From: Megascapheus bottae
Lineage: Eukaryota; Chordata; Mammalia; Rodentia; Geomyidae
DNA length: 64,000 nucleotides
Direction: 5' to 3'
Assembly: GCA_024803745.1 (NCBI GenBank)
Contig: JANJXV010000043.1
Coordinates: forward strand, 8,488,018 to 8,552,017
The position numbers and the translations under genes were made by a program. Every line of letters starts with the position of its first letter. The first letter of the stretch is position 1. Below, piece after piece: positions 34,256 to 46,800 of the stretch. The notes beneath the pieces are model-generated. The model searched no databases. It had not been told where the DNA came from and saw only the letters and a program-made list of their open reading frames with translations.

Positions 34256-36056
34256 TGGAAGGAAGATGGCAAGGAGACAATAGGGACGCTGCCTATCTCT
34301 CTCACACAAAAAGAGAGAAACAGGGAGTCTCACGAGCCAATTATCTTACCAAATCCACAACAAACTCAAAAAGCAATGGAGAAGGACTCAAACCAGAAAA
34401 TAAATCCAGATAAAGCTCACATCCATCTTTCTCAAAGAATTCAGAACACGAGGACCCCTCCCCCACCCCTTGCCACCAACGGCGGTGGAGGGCGCGGGGC
34501 CGGGCAGCCCAGAACCGCAGAAACCAGCATAGGACTGGGCCAGCGAGCCACAGAAGCAGTGGAACCCAGATGCGGAACCAGAACAGCAAGCAGCAAAACC
34601 CAGACACAGAACACAGGCTGCAGAGGAAACTGGAGGGGAGTGAAAGACTCCACACCACCGTGGAACACCCACAGATGGAACGCAGAGGCGTGAGTAGCAC
34701 AGCGCATCCCAAAACACATAGGGAAAGCAGAGCAGTGCCAAGCAATAGAACTTAACTCAGACCCCTCCACCCCACCCGAGAAAGACTGGCAGGAGCAGGG
34801 GGGCAAGGAATTTAGAATCTTGTCCCTTCCCTCAACAGCCCCCTCGCTCAGGCCATTGACTGGAGATTGACAGGCAGGCTACCTAAGACCCAGCACCCAC
34901 CAAGGGAGGCGGAGCTGTCCCAACTCCCACCCGCCCAAGGGGCTCAACTCCCAGCCCTCTCACTGGAGACTGACAGGTGGGCGGACCCTAAGACTCAGCA
35001 CCACACCTGGGGAGGTGGAGCTGTCCCAGCTCCCACCTGCCCACCAGGCTCCTCACCCAGGCCACTGGATCTGGAGAGGGGAGGGCGCTGGGACCCTCCC
35101 TTACAACAGCGGGTAGGGTGTGCGGGAAAATAGGAGCCAGCATCTGCCCCCCCCTCACTTCTGGAGTGGGGCATCCTCCAGCTGGGAATCCTGAGCAAGA
35201 CAGCACCGAGTGGCCCCCCACAGTCACAGACTCTCTGACAAAGCAGTGGAAACACATCAGGGATCTGAAGGGCCCACCAGCAGCCAAGCTGACCTTCTGA
35301 GAATCAAAAAGGCACGGCTCTGCTCCTGGAGCCCATGTCCTCAGCTGGGCCCCACCCCTGGGAACAGAGCGGTCTCCTGCTGGTCCGACTGAGAGCCCCT
35401 GGAAACTTTCAAACCCCAGACCCTTGGCTGGGGGCCACCCCTGGAAGCAACACAGGAAAAAGTCTGCCCAACATGCTCAGACTGAAGTGCACAGATCCAC
35501 CCCATGGTCCACTGTGAGGCCAGTGGTTGGGCTAAGATATGGTTGTGCAACAAAACATAAGTTTTATTCTAATATTTTTCAAACTTTGTACTCAAATATG
35601 CTACCTACTTACCAACTTAGGTCAGGTATCCTTACGGTATACCTTTTCTTCATTACGATAATATTCTTACACTCCTATGTTAATCCTCTTGTACCTCCCC
35701 TGACCTCTCTCATTCTATTTTTCTATCTCTGGTCCTCTGTTCGTCTTTCAACCCTTATAATGCATGGATCTACACTTGATGGCTATTGAGAAATACTGTA
35801 TATGTAAGTGCTTAATTAGTGTCAAGGCTCAGAGGGACTTAAAGACAATAGAGATTGGATTGAGAGGCTTATTGTTTGGGGTATAAATCACGTATCAGTG
35901 GATGTATCAGACTGGTCTGTAAGTGCACAAAAAGAAAGAGTACTAACACCAATCAAAAATTGTGAGCATCTAGTGTCTGCCAGCTACAGAGGTCTAGGTT
36001 GGTTATATCTGAAAAACTATAATCGTGTTTAGAATTAATCTTACTCCCAGTTTCAA
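34256..36056 (+). promoter_or_regulatory. L1 5' UTR with YY1-like site and ~103-bp monomers
   Basis: The first bases, tggaaggaagatggcaagga, hold AAGATGGC (34263-34270), like the YY1 site at the start of primate L1 5' UTRs. A GC-rich segment follows. A ~103-bp repeat unit starts with actggaga at 34859 and 34962, and a decayed third start actgga is at 35064. 5' UTRs of L1 act as internal RNA polymerase II promoters; activity here is inferred. Confidence 0.75.
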
Positions 36057-37466
36057 ATGGGCAGAACAAGAAACTCAAGAAAAATGTCAAATCAAGAAAC
36101 AACATGCCCCACCAAATGTAAACAAACAATTGAAATTTGATAGGGAAAGGGGGAAAACCAAGACGGGTGGGGGGTGTGGGGGGGGAGGGAAACGGGTACC
36201 AAGACATGTGAAAGGGTATCAATGTATGTGAATTAATGCACCTTCTATCTGGCAAATATCATGTAACCCTTTTACTAATTACAATAAAAAAATCTAAAAA
36301 AAAAGAAAAGAAACAACATCTCCCACCTCCCCCACCCAATGTAAACAGCCAATGGAACAGTCACTGGCAAACCTAGAGGAGACTCTTCCAAGTGCTATAC
36401 AAATGCAATTGATAAACATCACTAACGAAAAATGTGAAAATATAAAGAAAGAGATAAGGGAGGAAGCCATAGCTAAACAAGAGGAAACCATAAACAAGGT
36501 GAGAAGTGAAAAAGAAGAAGCCATAAAAGAGGCCATAATAAAGGTTTTTCAAAGAAAGATGGATGAATTCATAGAATGCACAAATAAAAACGTGACTGAA
36601 CTCCAGCAAATGTCCAAAGAATGTACGGCTATTGCGCAAACCACTCAAATGGAAATCAAGGAGCTAAAGAAATCCATACATGATCTAAAAGAAGAGATGC
36701 AAGGCATCAAAAATGAGCAATTAGAAGCAAGGGAGATGAAAAATAAAGTAGATAGCTTTGATAGCAGGTTAGACAATGCAGAGGAGAGAATTTCTGGGGC
36801 TGAAGATAATTTAGTTATTATGGAGAAAGAAGAGAAAATGACTCAATCCAAATCGAGGAAATATGAGAGAGCACTTCAGGAGGTCCAAGATACAATTAGA
36901 AAGCCTAATTTAAGGCTAATTGGTATTGAGGAGGGTCTGGAGAAAGTGGTCAATGGTATCGGAAACATACTTCAGGGAATCATCTCAGAGAATTTCCCAA
37001 ATATCCAGAAGGGCAAGCCCATCCAGATACAAGAAGCTTTTAGAAAACCAAACAGATCTGACCAGAAAAGAATATCTCACCGCCACATCGTAATCCAAAC
37101 TGGATCAATAGAAATGAAAGAAAGGATCCTAAATGCAGCCAGGGAAAAGGGATCAATAACCTATAGAGGCAAACCAATCAGAATAACCCCAGATTTCTCA
37201 GCAGAGACGATGCAAGCAAGAAGTGATGGAAGCATATATATCATGCCCTTTACTCAAATAACTACCAACCAAGAATACTTTACCCAGCTAAGCTTTCATT
37301 CATAACTGAGGGAACAATAAAAACATTCCATTCCAGGGAAAAGCTGCAACAATATGTAGCAACAAAACCAACACTACAGAGAATTCTCAAAGATGTTCTG
37401 TACGTAGAAAACCAAAATAAATGCAATATAGGGAAAGAAATGGCACCTAAACCGCATACCATCTAA
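36057..37466 (+). pseudogene. L1 ORF1 (RNA-binding protein), disrupted
   Basis: ORF1p is the trimeric RNA chaperone of the L1 ribonucleoprotein. ATG 36057 starts MGRTRNSRKMSNQETT as in the minus-strand copy at 62821. The frame is broken at 36124 by the insertion of an L1 tail. From 36352 the frame is open for about 290 codons: a heptad-rich coiled coil (IKKEIREEAIAKQEETINK, KELKKSIHDLKEEMQGIKN), then an RRM-like part (PNLRLIGIEEG) and the C-terminal domain (HRHIVIQTGS, ITPDFSAETMQAR). A 1-nt deletion at about 37226 (tga-tgg for tgactgg) shifts the last about 80 codons. The end reads in another frame to the TAA at 37464-37466. Confidence 0.9.
36124..36307 (+). mobile_element. L1 3'-UTR tail inserted into ORF1
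   Basis: Only the last about 180 nt of an L1: 'gaaatttgatagggaaaggg', the G-rich tract and A-rich end. The host sequence aagaaacaacat...aatgtaaac is present on both sides (36094-36123 and 36308-36346), the left copy having lost about 9 nt. This is a long target-site duplication. Confidence 0.88.
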
Positions 37467-37514
37467 CGACCACAAGAACTGCCAAGACACAGGCCCTAAT
37501 AAAAGCTTTTAATA

Positions 37515-40500
37515 ATGGTAGGAACTAATAAATATCTCTCAAGTCTAACTCTCAATATCAATGGATTTAACTCTCCAATTAAACAGCATAGACTGTCTAC
37601 TTGGATCAAAAAGCAAGAGCCATCGTTCTGCTATCTTCAAGAGACACATCTTACCCAAAAAGACAAGCATCTTTTGAAAGTGAGAGGTTGGAATAAACTC
37701 TATCAAGCTAACGGCCCCCATAAACAGGCTGGAACTGCCATCCTCATATCAGATAAAATAGACTTCAAACTAAAATTAGTAAGAAAAGACAAAGAAGGTT
37801 ACTGCATACTACTAAAGGGATCTTTCCTCCAGGAAGACATAACGATCCTAAATATTTACACACCCATTCCCGGAACTCCGAACTTCATCAAGCAAACTTT
37901 ACTTACACTGAAACCATACATAGATCGAAATACAGTGATTGTCGCTGACTTTAACACACCACTCTCACCTATGGACAGATCAACAAGGCAAAAATTCAAC
38001 AGAGAAACCTTAGAACTGAACAACTATGTAGACCAACTAGATCTAACAGACATCTGCATTGTATTCCACCCAGCAACAAAACAATATACGATTTTCTCAG
38101 CAGCACATGGAACATTTTCCAAAATAGACCACATCTTAGGCCATAAAACAAACCTGGACAGATTCAGAAACACTGAAATTATTCCCTGCACGCTCTCAGA
38201 CCACAAAGGCATCAAATTGGAACTGAACACATCTCCACCAACGAAAACCCTGTACCTCACGGAGACTGAACAACACATTGTGGAATAACCAATGGGGCAT
38301 CGAAGAAATCAGAACAGAAATTCAATAGTTTATGAAATTTAACAATAAAGAGCACACAAAATACCAACTCCTTTGGGACACAGCAAAGGCAGTACTCAGA
38401 GGAAATTTTACATTGCTGAGTGCCTACAACAACAAGTTGGAAAACAAGGGAAAAATTGCAAACCAACAAGTTAATGTCTCACCTTAAGCTCCTGGAAAAA
38501 GAGCAACAAACCAACCCTAATCCCAGTAGAAGAAAGCAAATTATTAAATCAAAGCAGAATTAAATGATTTGGAATCCAAAAAAACTAGCGCAAATTGAAA
38601 TAAACAAAATCGCAGATGAAAATGGTAATATCACGACAGAAATTACCAAGATCCAGAATGTCATGAGGGAATACTTCTCAAACCTTTACACCAACAAATT
38701 TGAGAATCTAGAAGAAATGGACGAATTCCTAGCCAATATTAACATACCCACACTGAACTAAGAAGAACTAACCCAACTCAAAAAGCCTATTTCAAGCTCT
38801 GAAATAGAAATGGCAATTAGAGAACTTCCACCTAAGAAAAGCCCAGGGCCAGATGGATTCACAGCTGAATTCTATAAAGTCTTCAAAGCACAGCTCACAC
38901 CAATACTCCTCAAGCTCTTCAACGAAATTGAAAATGAAGGTTCTTTACCAAACTAATTCTATGAAGCCAGTATAACCCGCATCCCCAAACCAGACAGAGA
39001 TTCATCAAAGAAAGAGAACTATAGACCTATTTCTTTCATGAATATTGATGCAAAACTTCTCAACAAAATACTGGCCAACCGTCTACAACAACTCATCAAA
39101 AAATTATACACTATGATCAAACAGGATTCATCACAGGGAGGCAAAGCTGGTTCAACATAGCAAATCAATATAATTCAACTCATCAACAGGAGCAAGGACA
39201 AAAATTACATGATTGTCTCAATAGATGCAGAAAAGGCATTTGACAAGATCCAACACCCCTTTATGTTAAAAGCTCTAGAGAAACTAGGAATCCATGGAAC
39301 ATTCCTCAATACAATAAAGGCTGTGTATGAGAAACCCACTGCAAGTATTACACTTAATGGTGAAAAGTTAAACCATTCCCTCTAACATCAGGAACGAGAA
39401 AAGGATGCCCACTCTCTCCACTCCTCTTTAACATACTATTAGAATTCCTAGCCAGTGCAATAAGGCAAGAAGGAAACATAAAGGTGATCCAAGAAGGGAA
39501 AGAGGAAGTAAAACTATCCCTCTTTGCAGATGACATGATTCTGTATTTAAAGAATCCTATAGACTCTACAAGCTCCTTGAGCTGATTCAAAACTTTGGAA
39601 GGGTAGCAGGCTAGAAAATTAACCCTCAAAAATCAACTGCCTACCTTTAAGCCAATAGTGAGAGGAACGAGGCAATAATCAGGAAAGCAACTCCTTTCAC
39701 AATAGCCTCAAAGAAAATAAAGTAACCAGGAATTAGCTTAACTAAAATGTAAAGGACCTTTTTTAAAAATATATTTTATGGTAATTAATAAAAGGGTTAC
39801 ATGATATTTGCCAGATAAATGGTGCCTTATTTCCCACACATTGAAACCCTTTCACACGTCATGGTCCCCATTTCCCTTCCCCCTTCCCCCACCCCTTATC
39901 CTGTTTTCCCCCGTTCCCTATCCAATTTCAAATAAGCAAATACAAATATATCCAATATATCAGATAACAAAGTGAGATAGTGTAACAATATGAGATAACC
40001 AAGGGACAGTAGAAGTGATGAGAGATAACATAGTACCTTAAGAACAACAGCAATTAATTATATGGCTTATGTTTACATCATACTTTAAATGACAATTTTA
40101 ACAAACAATGTTCAAGGAGGAAATCTCTAATTACATTCTCTGGGACTTAGTCTTTAGAACTTAATCCAAATTAGGCTAATGGTTTGTATGTCATAGAAAC
40201 ATATCAGTTTATGAAATAAAATTTTATGATTATAGAGTCATAGGTTTTTTTGTGTATATAGTCATGTTTGTATTTCCATTACTATGTCCATTGCTTTGGA
40301 TATGCAGTTATTGAGTCCTCTCTCTTGTACACTTTGGATTTAATAACCACATATTAAGGATACCATGCGCCTTTTGTTCCTTAGGTCTTGACTTGTCTCA
40401 CTCAGCATGATTCGCTCTAGATTCATCCACTTCCCTGCCAATGCCATTATTTTATCTTGCCTGTTGGCTATGTAGAATTCCATTGTGTATACATACCACA

Positions 40501-42910
40501 TTTTCTGTATCCATTCATCTGCAGTAGGGCATCTGGGTTGTTTACATCGCATGGCTATTGTGAATAGTGCAGAGATGATCATAGCTGAGCAGGTGTCTTT
40601 ATAATATCCTGGGTCATGATGTTCAGGATAGATGCCCAGAAGTGGTATGGCGAGATCATAGGGAAGGTCTATTTTCAGTTCATTAAGGAACCTCCACACT
40701 GCTTTCCAGAGTGGCTGAATTAGTTTACAATCCCACCAGCAGTGGAGTAGGGTTCCTTTTTCTCCACAACCCCACCAGCAACTGTCATTGTCTTGGCCAT
40801 TCTTGTTGGGGTAAGGTGGTATCTTAGGGTTCTTTTTATGTGCATTTCCTTTATGATCATAGATGATGAACATTTTCTCATATGTGTTTCTGCCATTTTA
40901 ATCTCTTCTTCTGATAGGTCTCTCTTTAGTTCCCTCGCCCATTTAGTGAATGGTTTATTGGGTTTTCAGGGGATTAGTTTCTTGAGTTCCCTGTAGATAC
41001 TGGATATTAAGCATTTGTCAAATGTATTGTTGGTGAATATCTTTTCCAAGTTGGTTGGCTGTCTCTCTACTTTTGCAACTATGTTTTTATCTGTACAGAA
41101 ATTTTTACTTTTAGGTAGTCCCATTTATCGAGTCTCTCTCCAATCTGTTGGGACCCTGGGATTCTGTTCAGGAATCTGTTGCCTGTGCCTATGAGTTCCA
41201 GTGTCTCTCCTACATTATCGTGTGGCAATTTCATGGTTTCCTGTCTGACGTTGAGGTCTTTGATCCACTTTGAGTTAATGCTTGTACATGGCGAAAGACT
41301 AGGGTCAATGTTTAGTTTTCTGCATGTGGCTGCCCAGTTTTTCCAGCACCAATAATTGAATAGACTGTGTTTGTTCCATGTGTTTGTTCCATTGTACATC
41401 TTTGGCTTCTTTGTCAAATACAAGTTGCCTATAGGTATATGGTTCTATTTCTGGGTCTTCTATTCTGTTCCACTGAACTTCTGGCCTGTGTTTGATGAAA
41501 ACTTTAAAACCCTAAAAAAGAAAATTAAAGCAGAAGTAAGGAAATGGAAAACCCTCCCATGCTACTGGATTGGAAGAATCAACATTGTGAAAATGACAAT
41601 CTTGCCAAGGGCTATCTACAAATTCATTGCAATACCCATCAATATCCCAATAGCATTCTTTAAAGAAATAGAAGAGGCAATTCAAAATTTCATATGGAAT
41701 AATAAAAGACCCCCATATAGCAAAAACACTTCTTAGCAGAAAGAACAGCGCTGGAGGAATTTCAATTCCAAACTTTAGACTCTATTACAGAGCTATAATT
41801 ATCAAAACAGCTTAGTTGACACAGGAACAGGCCGGAAGATTAATGGAATAGAACTGAGGACCCAGATATTAAACCACAGACCTATGGCCACCTAATATTT
41901 GACAAGGGAGCCAAAAAAATAGAATGGAAGAAAGCCTCTTCAACAAGTAGTGCTGGTATAACTAGTTAAAAACCTCCAGAAAACTAAAGTTGGATCCTTC
42001 TTTGTCACCCTGTGCTAGAATTAACTCCAAATGGATCAAAGACCTGGAGGTAAAAGCTGACACACTGAAAACTTTACAGGAAGGAATAGGAGATACACTA
42101 GGCCTCCTTGACACAGGTCGAAACTTTCCTAATAAGGACCAAGAATCACAAAAAATCAGAGAAAGGCTAGATAAGTGGGACTGCATGAAACTACGGAGCT
42201 TTTGTATGGCAAAGGATATAGCTAGTAAATTAATTAGGAAGCCTACAGAGTGGGAGAAGATATTCACCAACCAAACAACGGACAAAGGCCTCATATCTAA
42301 AATACATCAAGAACTCAACAAATTGAATCACTCCAAAACCAATCTCCACAGTAACAACTATCCCATTAAAAAATGGGCCAAAGACTTAAAGAGAGTCTTC
42401 TCTGAAAAAGAAACAAAAATGGCCTATAGACACATGAAGAAATGCTCAACATCTCTGGTCATAAAAGAAATGCAAATCAAAACAATTCTAAGATTCCACC
42501 TCACTCCAGTTAGAATGGCCAGGATCAGGAAAATGAATAATAACAGATGCTGGAGGGAATGTGGCCAGGAGGGATCGCTACTACACTGTTGGTGGGAGTG
42601 CAAACTCATTCAACCACTATGGAAAGCAGTATGGCAGTGCCTCAAAAGACTAAACATAGAGCTCCCCTATGACCCAGCAATTCCACTACGTGGCATTTAC
42701 CAAACCATCCAGAATATAGGGCATACTAATTCCACTAGCACAACAATGTTCATTTCAGCATTATTCACCATAGCAAAGATATGGAACCAACCTATATGTC
42801 CCTCAGTTGATGAGTGGTATTTGTACACAATGGAATTCTATGCTGCTGTCAGAAAAAACGACATCTCCCCATTTGTTAGGAAATGGAAAGACTTAGAAAA
42901 ATCATATTAA
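37515..42910 (+). pseudogene. L1 ORF2 (endonuclease/reverse transcriptase), disrupted
   Basis: ORF2p nicks target DNA and reverse-transcribes L1 RNA. 37515-38288 is open and reads as the apurinic-like endonuclease: LTLNINGFNS, QETHLTQKD, ILNIYTP, ADFNTPLSPMDRSTRQK, FSKIDHILG and LSDHKGIKLEL. The canonical GDFN is ADFN here. The linker and RT regions (38300-39765) carry several stops and frameshifts; RT phrases such as [12 protein letters not shown] are still readable near 39520-39550. A minus-strand L1 insertion at 39766-41497 splits the RT region. 41498-42910 resumes with the C-terminal part, including the [15 protein letters not shown]ys/His motif. Non-functional. Confidence 0.92.
39766..41497 (-). 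mobile_element. Composite L1 fragment nested in ORF2, minus strand
   Basis: Minus strand. 40070-41497 holds ORF2 C-terminal coding sequence (including a frame at 40873-40340 with CWWGCGEKGTLLHCWWDC) and a 3' UTR lacking the G-rich tract. 39766-40069 is the 3' UTR of the other L1 type with its gaacggggg-like tract and A-rich end. Host ORF2 stops at 'gtaaaggacctttttt' and resumes at 'tttgatgaaaacttt'. The overlap of a few T residues is too short to call a clear TSD. Confidence 0.85.
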
Positions 42911-45375
42911 GTGAAGTAAGCCAGACTCAAAGGAACTTAGGCTCAATGGTTTCCCTCATTCGTCATAATCAGTAGAAACCTTGGGTTCTCCTAGCAGAGA
43001 TCTGCAATAGAACAAAACCTTGATACATAAGGCCATATAGTATGAAGCTAATTGAAAGGACCTCCAGGATATTGAAACAAAAGCCATATAATGAATGATT
43101 GCTGTCCTTAATGTACTATGTTATCTCTCATCTCCTTTGCTGTCCCTTGGTTATCTCATATTGTTACAGTATCTCACTTTGTTATCTGATATATTGAATT
43201 TATTTGTATTTGGTTATTTGAAATTTGATACGGAAGGGGGGAAAACCAAGAGGGGGCGGTGGGGGGGGAGGGTAATGGGTACCAAGACATGTGAAAGGGT
43301 ATCAATGTATTTGCATTCATGCACCTACTATCTGAAAAATATCATGTAACCCTTTTATTAATTACAATAAAAAATATAAAAAAGAAATTCATCAATTGGG
43401 CTGACATGGATGATAACAGAAGGTAAGGAACTTGGGGCTGATATGGGAGAAATGAAGATCAGAAAATACAAATGTCCAGTTAGCCAGGGAGGATACTTTC
43501 ATTAAATAATAATAATTAAATTATCATACATATATCAAATCCACTAAATGGAGCACTGAGCTATTCTTGTGATATTCTGAGTGGATACTAAGTGTAACAT
43601 GTATGAGGTAACAAATATAATTTTATAGATGGAAACATTTGGTAGTATGCTCAGTTTTGCTGTGTCCATATTAAACATGTGATTTCTATAACTTTAAAAC
43701 ATGACATACTTTTAAAATAATGGATAAAAACCAAGAAATTTTTTCCCTATAGAGATCAAGTGATCTATTACATGTCCAAATATTCTTCAAGACAGTGAAG
43801 AGACCTGTCTCCAGAGATTTAGTCCCTATTGAAATTAACAGTTCCTTTAAGGATTCCTTCTTATTTTCTTTAATCAAAACAAAAGGGAAAAAAAACAAAA
43901 AGAACTATGTTCCCCTTGGAATAAATTAATTCCTCTCTCCCTGTAACAGCTACATTATTGCAAGAAATTAACCTAAATCTGTTTATCCTTGATGTCATCT
44001 TCACTTTAACTCATGGGAACAAAATGATTTGGAGACTAGAAAGATATTTTATTCCATGAAGACAATTATTTCATGAAATACAATTCAGTTGATGAGATCT
44101 TAGTAGATTCATCGATTGACTTGCAAGAAACTGCACAAGCTTCTGACGCCCTTCTCTGAATCCAGTCTCCGTGAAAACCCTAGCTGACAAAGTTCTAAGA
44201 AGGAGTTGGGGGATAAAAAATCTTCAGTGGTAAAAATAAAAGAAGAAGACAGAGCCACGGTAGCCTAATAAAGACGGGCGAAATGTAAATTTATGTCCAG
44301 TGAGGAGAAACAAGAGAAAAAGGACCAGAAGTGGGCTCACGTCTGCAGGTGAGGTCCCAGATCTCCAGGTAACTTATAATCCTCATGGAGCTGATGCTTT
44401 GGAAACTCTGATTTCCCTTCTTTCTCCAGCCTACAGCACCTTTCTCATGAAGTTCCTTTCTGGAAAGTCTCTTGCTCTTCCCCAAGAATCATCGTTATCT
44501 GTCAGCTTTGCTTTATCCAATTATGTATTTATTAATCACCTGCTTAAAGATCCATGTGCACCAGGTATTGTCTGTTGGGTTCCATGCCACTGGGCTTCTT
44601 TGTTCTCTAGGCCTGAGCCTTAAACTTGGCACTGTCCTAATCTCCTTTTACTCAAGGCTAGCACTCTACTACTTGAGCTACAGCTCCACTTCCAGCTTTT
44701 TCTGTCATTATTTGGAAATAAGGGTCTCATGGATTTTCCTTTCCCATTAGTGTCCATAACAAAATCTAGCCAACAATGGAATTATTGATAAAGAAGAATT
44801 CCCCTTCATGTGTGTCTGTGTGTGTGTTGTATGTGTGTGTGTTTTTTGTGTGTGTGCTTGCATGTGCATGTGCCAGCCATGGGGCTTGAACTGTGGGTCT
44901 TTGCACTCTCCCTGAACTTCTGAGCCATACCAAGTGAACTACAGCTCACTTGTGGCTTTTTGGTAATTAATCAGGAATGATAATCTCATGGATTTCCATG
45001 TCTGAGCTGGCTTCACACCCTGATCCTTCAATTCCAGCCTCCTAGTAGCTAGAATGCCAGCTTGAGCCACTGGCACCCAACTTCCCTCACTTAGTTTTGC
45101 ACATGCACACTGGCTTCAGTGTGCACAGAATTGTTTTCTATGTATTCAAACTGGAAAAGGGGGTTTTCTTGGGGTATTTTCACAAAGGCATATATTGTGT
45201 TTTGATCACACTAAACCCCTCTGTAGCTCTTTCTTTGGCCCATAGTCCCTTCTTCTGATTTCAACAGGGTTTAGTGGATTTTATCTTCATCTTCACACAT
45301 ATTCTGTATTAATCACACCATTACTTCCCTCTCTCTCTGGCTTGTCCCCACAAACAACTACATTCCTGATATATT

Positions 45376-46351
45376 TACAGATAGATAGATAATATGTAGA
45401 TTGATCATAGATAATAGAAATTAGATGCTAAAAAAATTATAACTCTAAGAGTGACATTTTCCTTACCGTTAATGATTCCAATAGAGTCTCCCTGTATAGA
45501 ATCCTGAAAAGATTAGATTTCTTTAATGGGTAAACAAGATTGAGATAAGCCTACTATTTATTATCTTTTTTGATATTTCATTCTAATTAATAGAAGGGTT
45601 GCATTATATTCACCAGATAGAAGGTGCATTACTTCACAAACACTGATTCCCTTTCTCATGTTTTGGTCCCCATTACATTTGCCTCACCCCTGCCCCTCAT
45701 CTTGTTATCCCCCCTTCCCTATTTATTTTTACATCTCACTGTATATATATCAAGTGTCTAGGTAGGAAATGAAAACTGAAAACTACACATATTTCAGAGT
45801 TAACTGTCAGTATGCCCATTGAGTTAGACATAAAATTTAAGATTTCATTGTAATTCATAAAACTTTGTAAGAGAAGATAGCATTAAACATAAATGAAAAA
45901 GAAAAAAAACAAAGATAAAAACTAACAAAGATACAGTTCAGTAGATAATGGACCAACAGACAAACAGATAGATACACAGATAATAGATGGGCAATTACAT
46001 AGATATATCAGAAGGTAATACAAAAACACATGGATAGATATATAACTAACCAAGAGACAGACAAATAAGTACAAAGGTAGATAGATATTACACAGATAGA
46101 TATACACAGGCACACATACATAGATAACAGTACACACATACACAGAAACTGAGACATCACAGTATCCTGGTACGTACATGATAGACAGACACATACATAC
46201 ATAAACAATAGACATACAGTGGGTTGGAAGGTGGATAAGAAGATAGCTAGCTGAGTAGGCAGACAAATAGATACAAGGATACAAAACTGTGAAGAAGAGA
46301 ACACATGTACCATTTGTCTTTCTGAACCTGGATTATTTTGCTTCCAGTCAG

Positions 46352-46404
<53 letters not shown>

Positions 46405-46429
46405 ATCTAGAAAATATATATGAATTCAA
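45376..46429 (-). other. Replacement segment in unit 5 with minus-strand L1 tail
   Basis: Contains a decayed GATA tract, an L1 3'-UTR fragment on the minus strand (about 45570-45745, 'aattaatagaagggttgcat'), tracts of GATA/CACA-rich sequence (45950-46270) and (TA)n at 46353-46400. No OR sequence was found, and no gene. Confidence 0.75.
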
Positions 46430-46689
46430 GGATACCCTGCAAAACCCCTATGGCTTTGTCTGTCTATATGTGGACATCTGTCTTTGAAAGAAATTTACTT
46501 GCTATATTTCAGAAAAACAACTTTCTTGTCAGTGTGAATTTTCCTTAATATTCCCATTTGGCGAGGTGTTATACAAATTCTTCTGGTCTTTTCTAATTGA
46601 GCATAGAAACCACTTATCACAGTCTGAGGTTACACAGCATAACCTTATGTTATCCCCTTCCATATTAAATCTTGCTCCTAAAACAAAAA

Positions 46690-46800
46690 TCCTCTTCTTC
46701 CTCATCTGCCTCCTTTTTCCTCCTCCTCCTCCTGCTCCTCTTGTACTTCTGCTTCTGCTGCTACTTCTGCTGCTGCTTCTTCCTCTTCCTCTTCCTCTTC
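46690..46800. repeat. CTT/CTG/CCT trinucleotide-rich tract
   Basis: Equivalent of 3556-3606 and 12360-12510. Gives the Leu/Pro-rich frame seen here. Confidence 0.85.

Larger units (their letters stand above)
34256..43382 (+). mobile_element. Full-length LINE-1 with TSD, interrupted by two insertions
   Basis: Complete L1 layout: GC-rich 5' UTR (34256-36056), ORF1 (36057-37466), ORF2 (37515-42910) and a 3' UTR with the gaaggggggaaaaccaag tract and A-rich tail. Bounded by agaaatccatcaattggg (34238-34255) and agaaattcatcaattggg (43383-43400), an 18-bp target-site duplication with one mismatch. The empty site is visible in units 1 and 2 ('gaaatccagcaattgggcc', about 7178 and 15397). Later insertions lie at 36124-36307 and 39766-41497. 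Without them the element is about 7.2 kb. Both ORFs are broken, so it is not autonomous. Confidence 0.93.
28049..44143. repeat. Segmental duplication unit 4 (with 9.1-kb L1)
   Basis: Holds the intact OR at 32089-33036. Unit length without the L1 at 34256-43382 is about 7 kb, close to units 1 and 2. The leader is more divergent from units 1-3 than they are from each other. The end (43385-44143) matches 7161-7958 well. Confidence 0.8.

Noticed and set aside
34341..35300. Overlapping GC-rich open frames of 60-134 codons on both strands
   Set aside because: They lie in the L1 5' UTR, have no motif, and are broken in the second L1 copy at the right edge.
45922..46406. Tyr/Ile/Cys-rich frames on the minus strand
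   Set aside because: They come from GATA/CACA-rich and (TA)n simple sequence.
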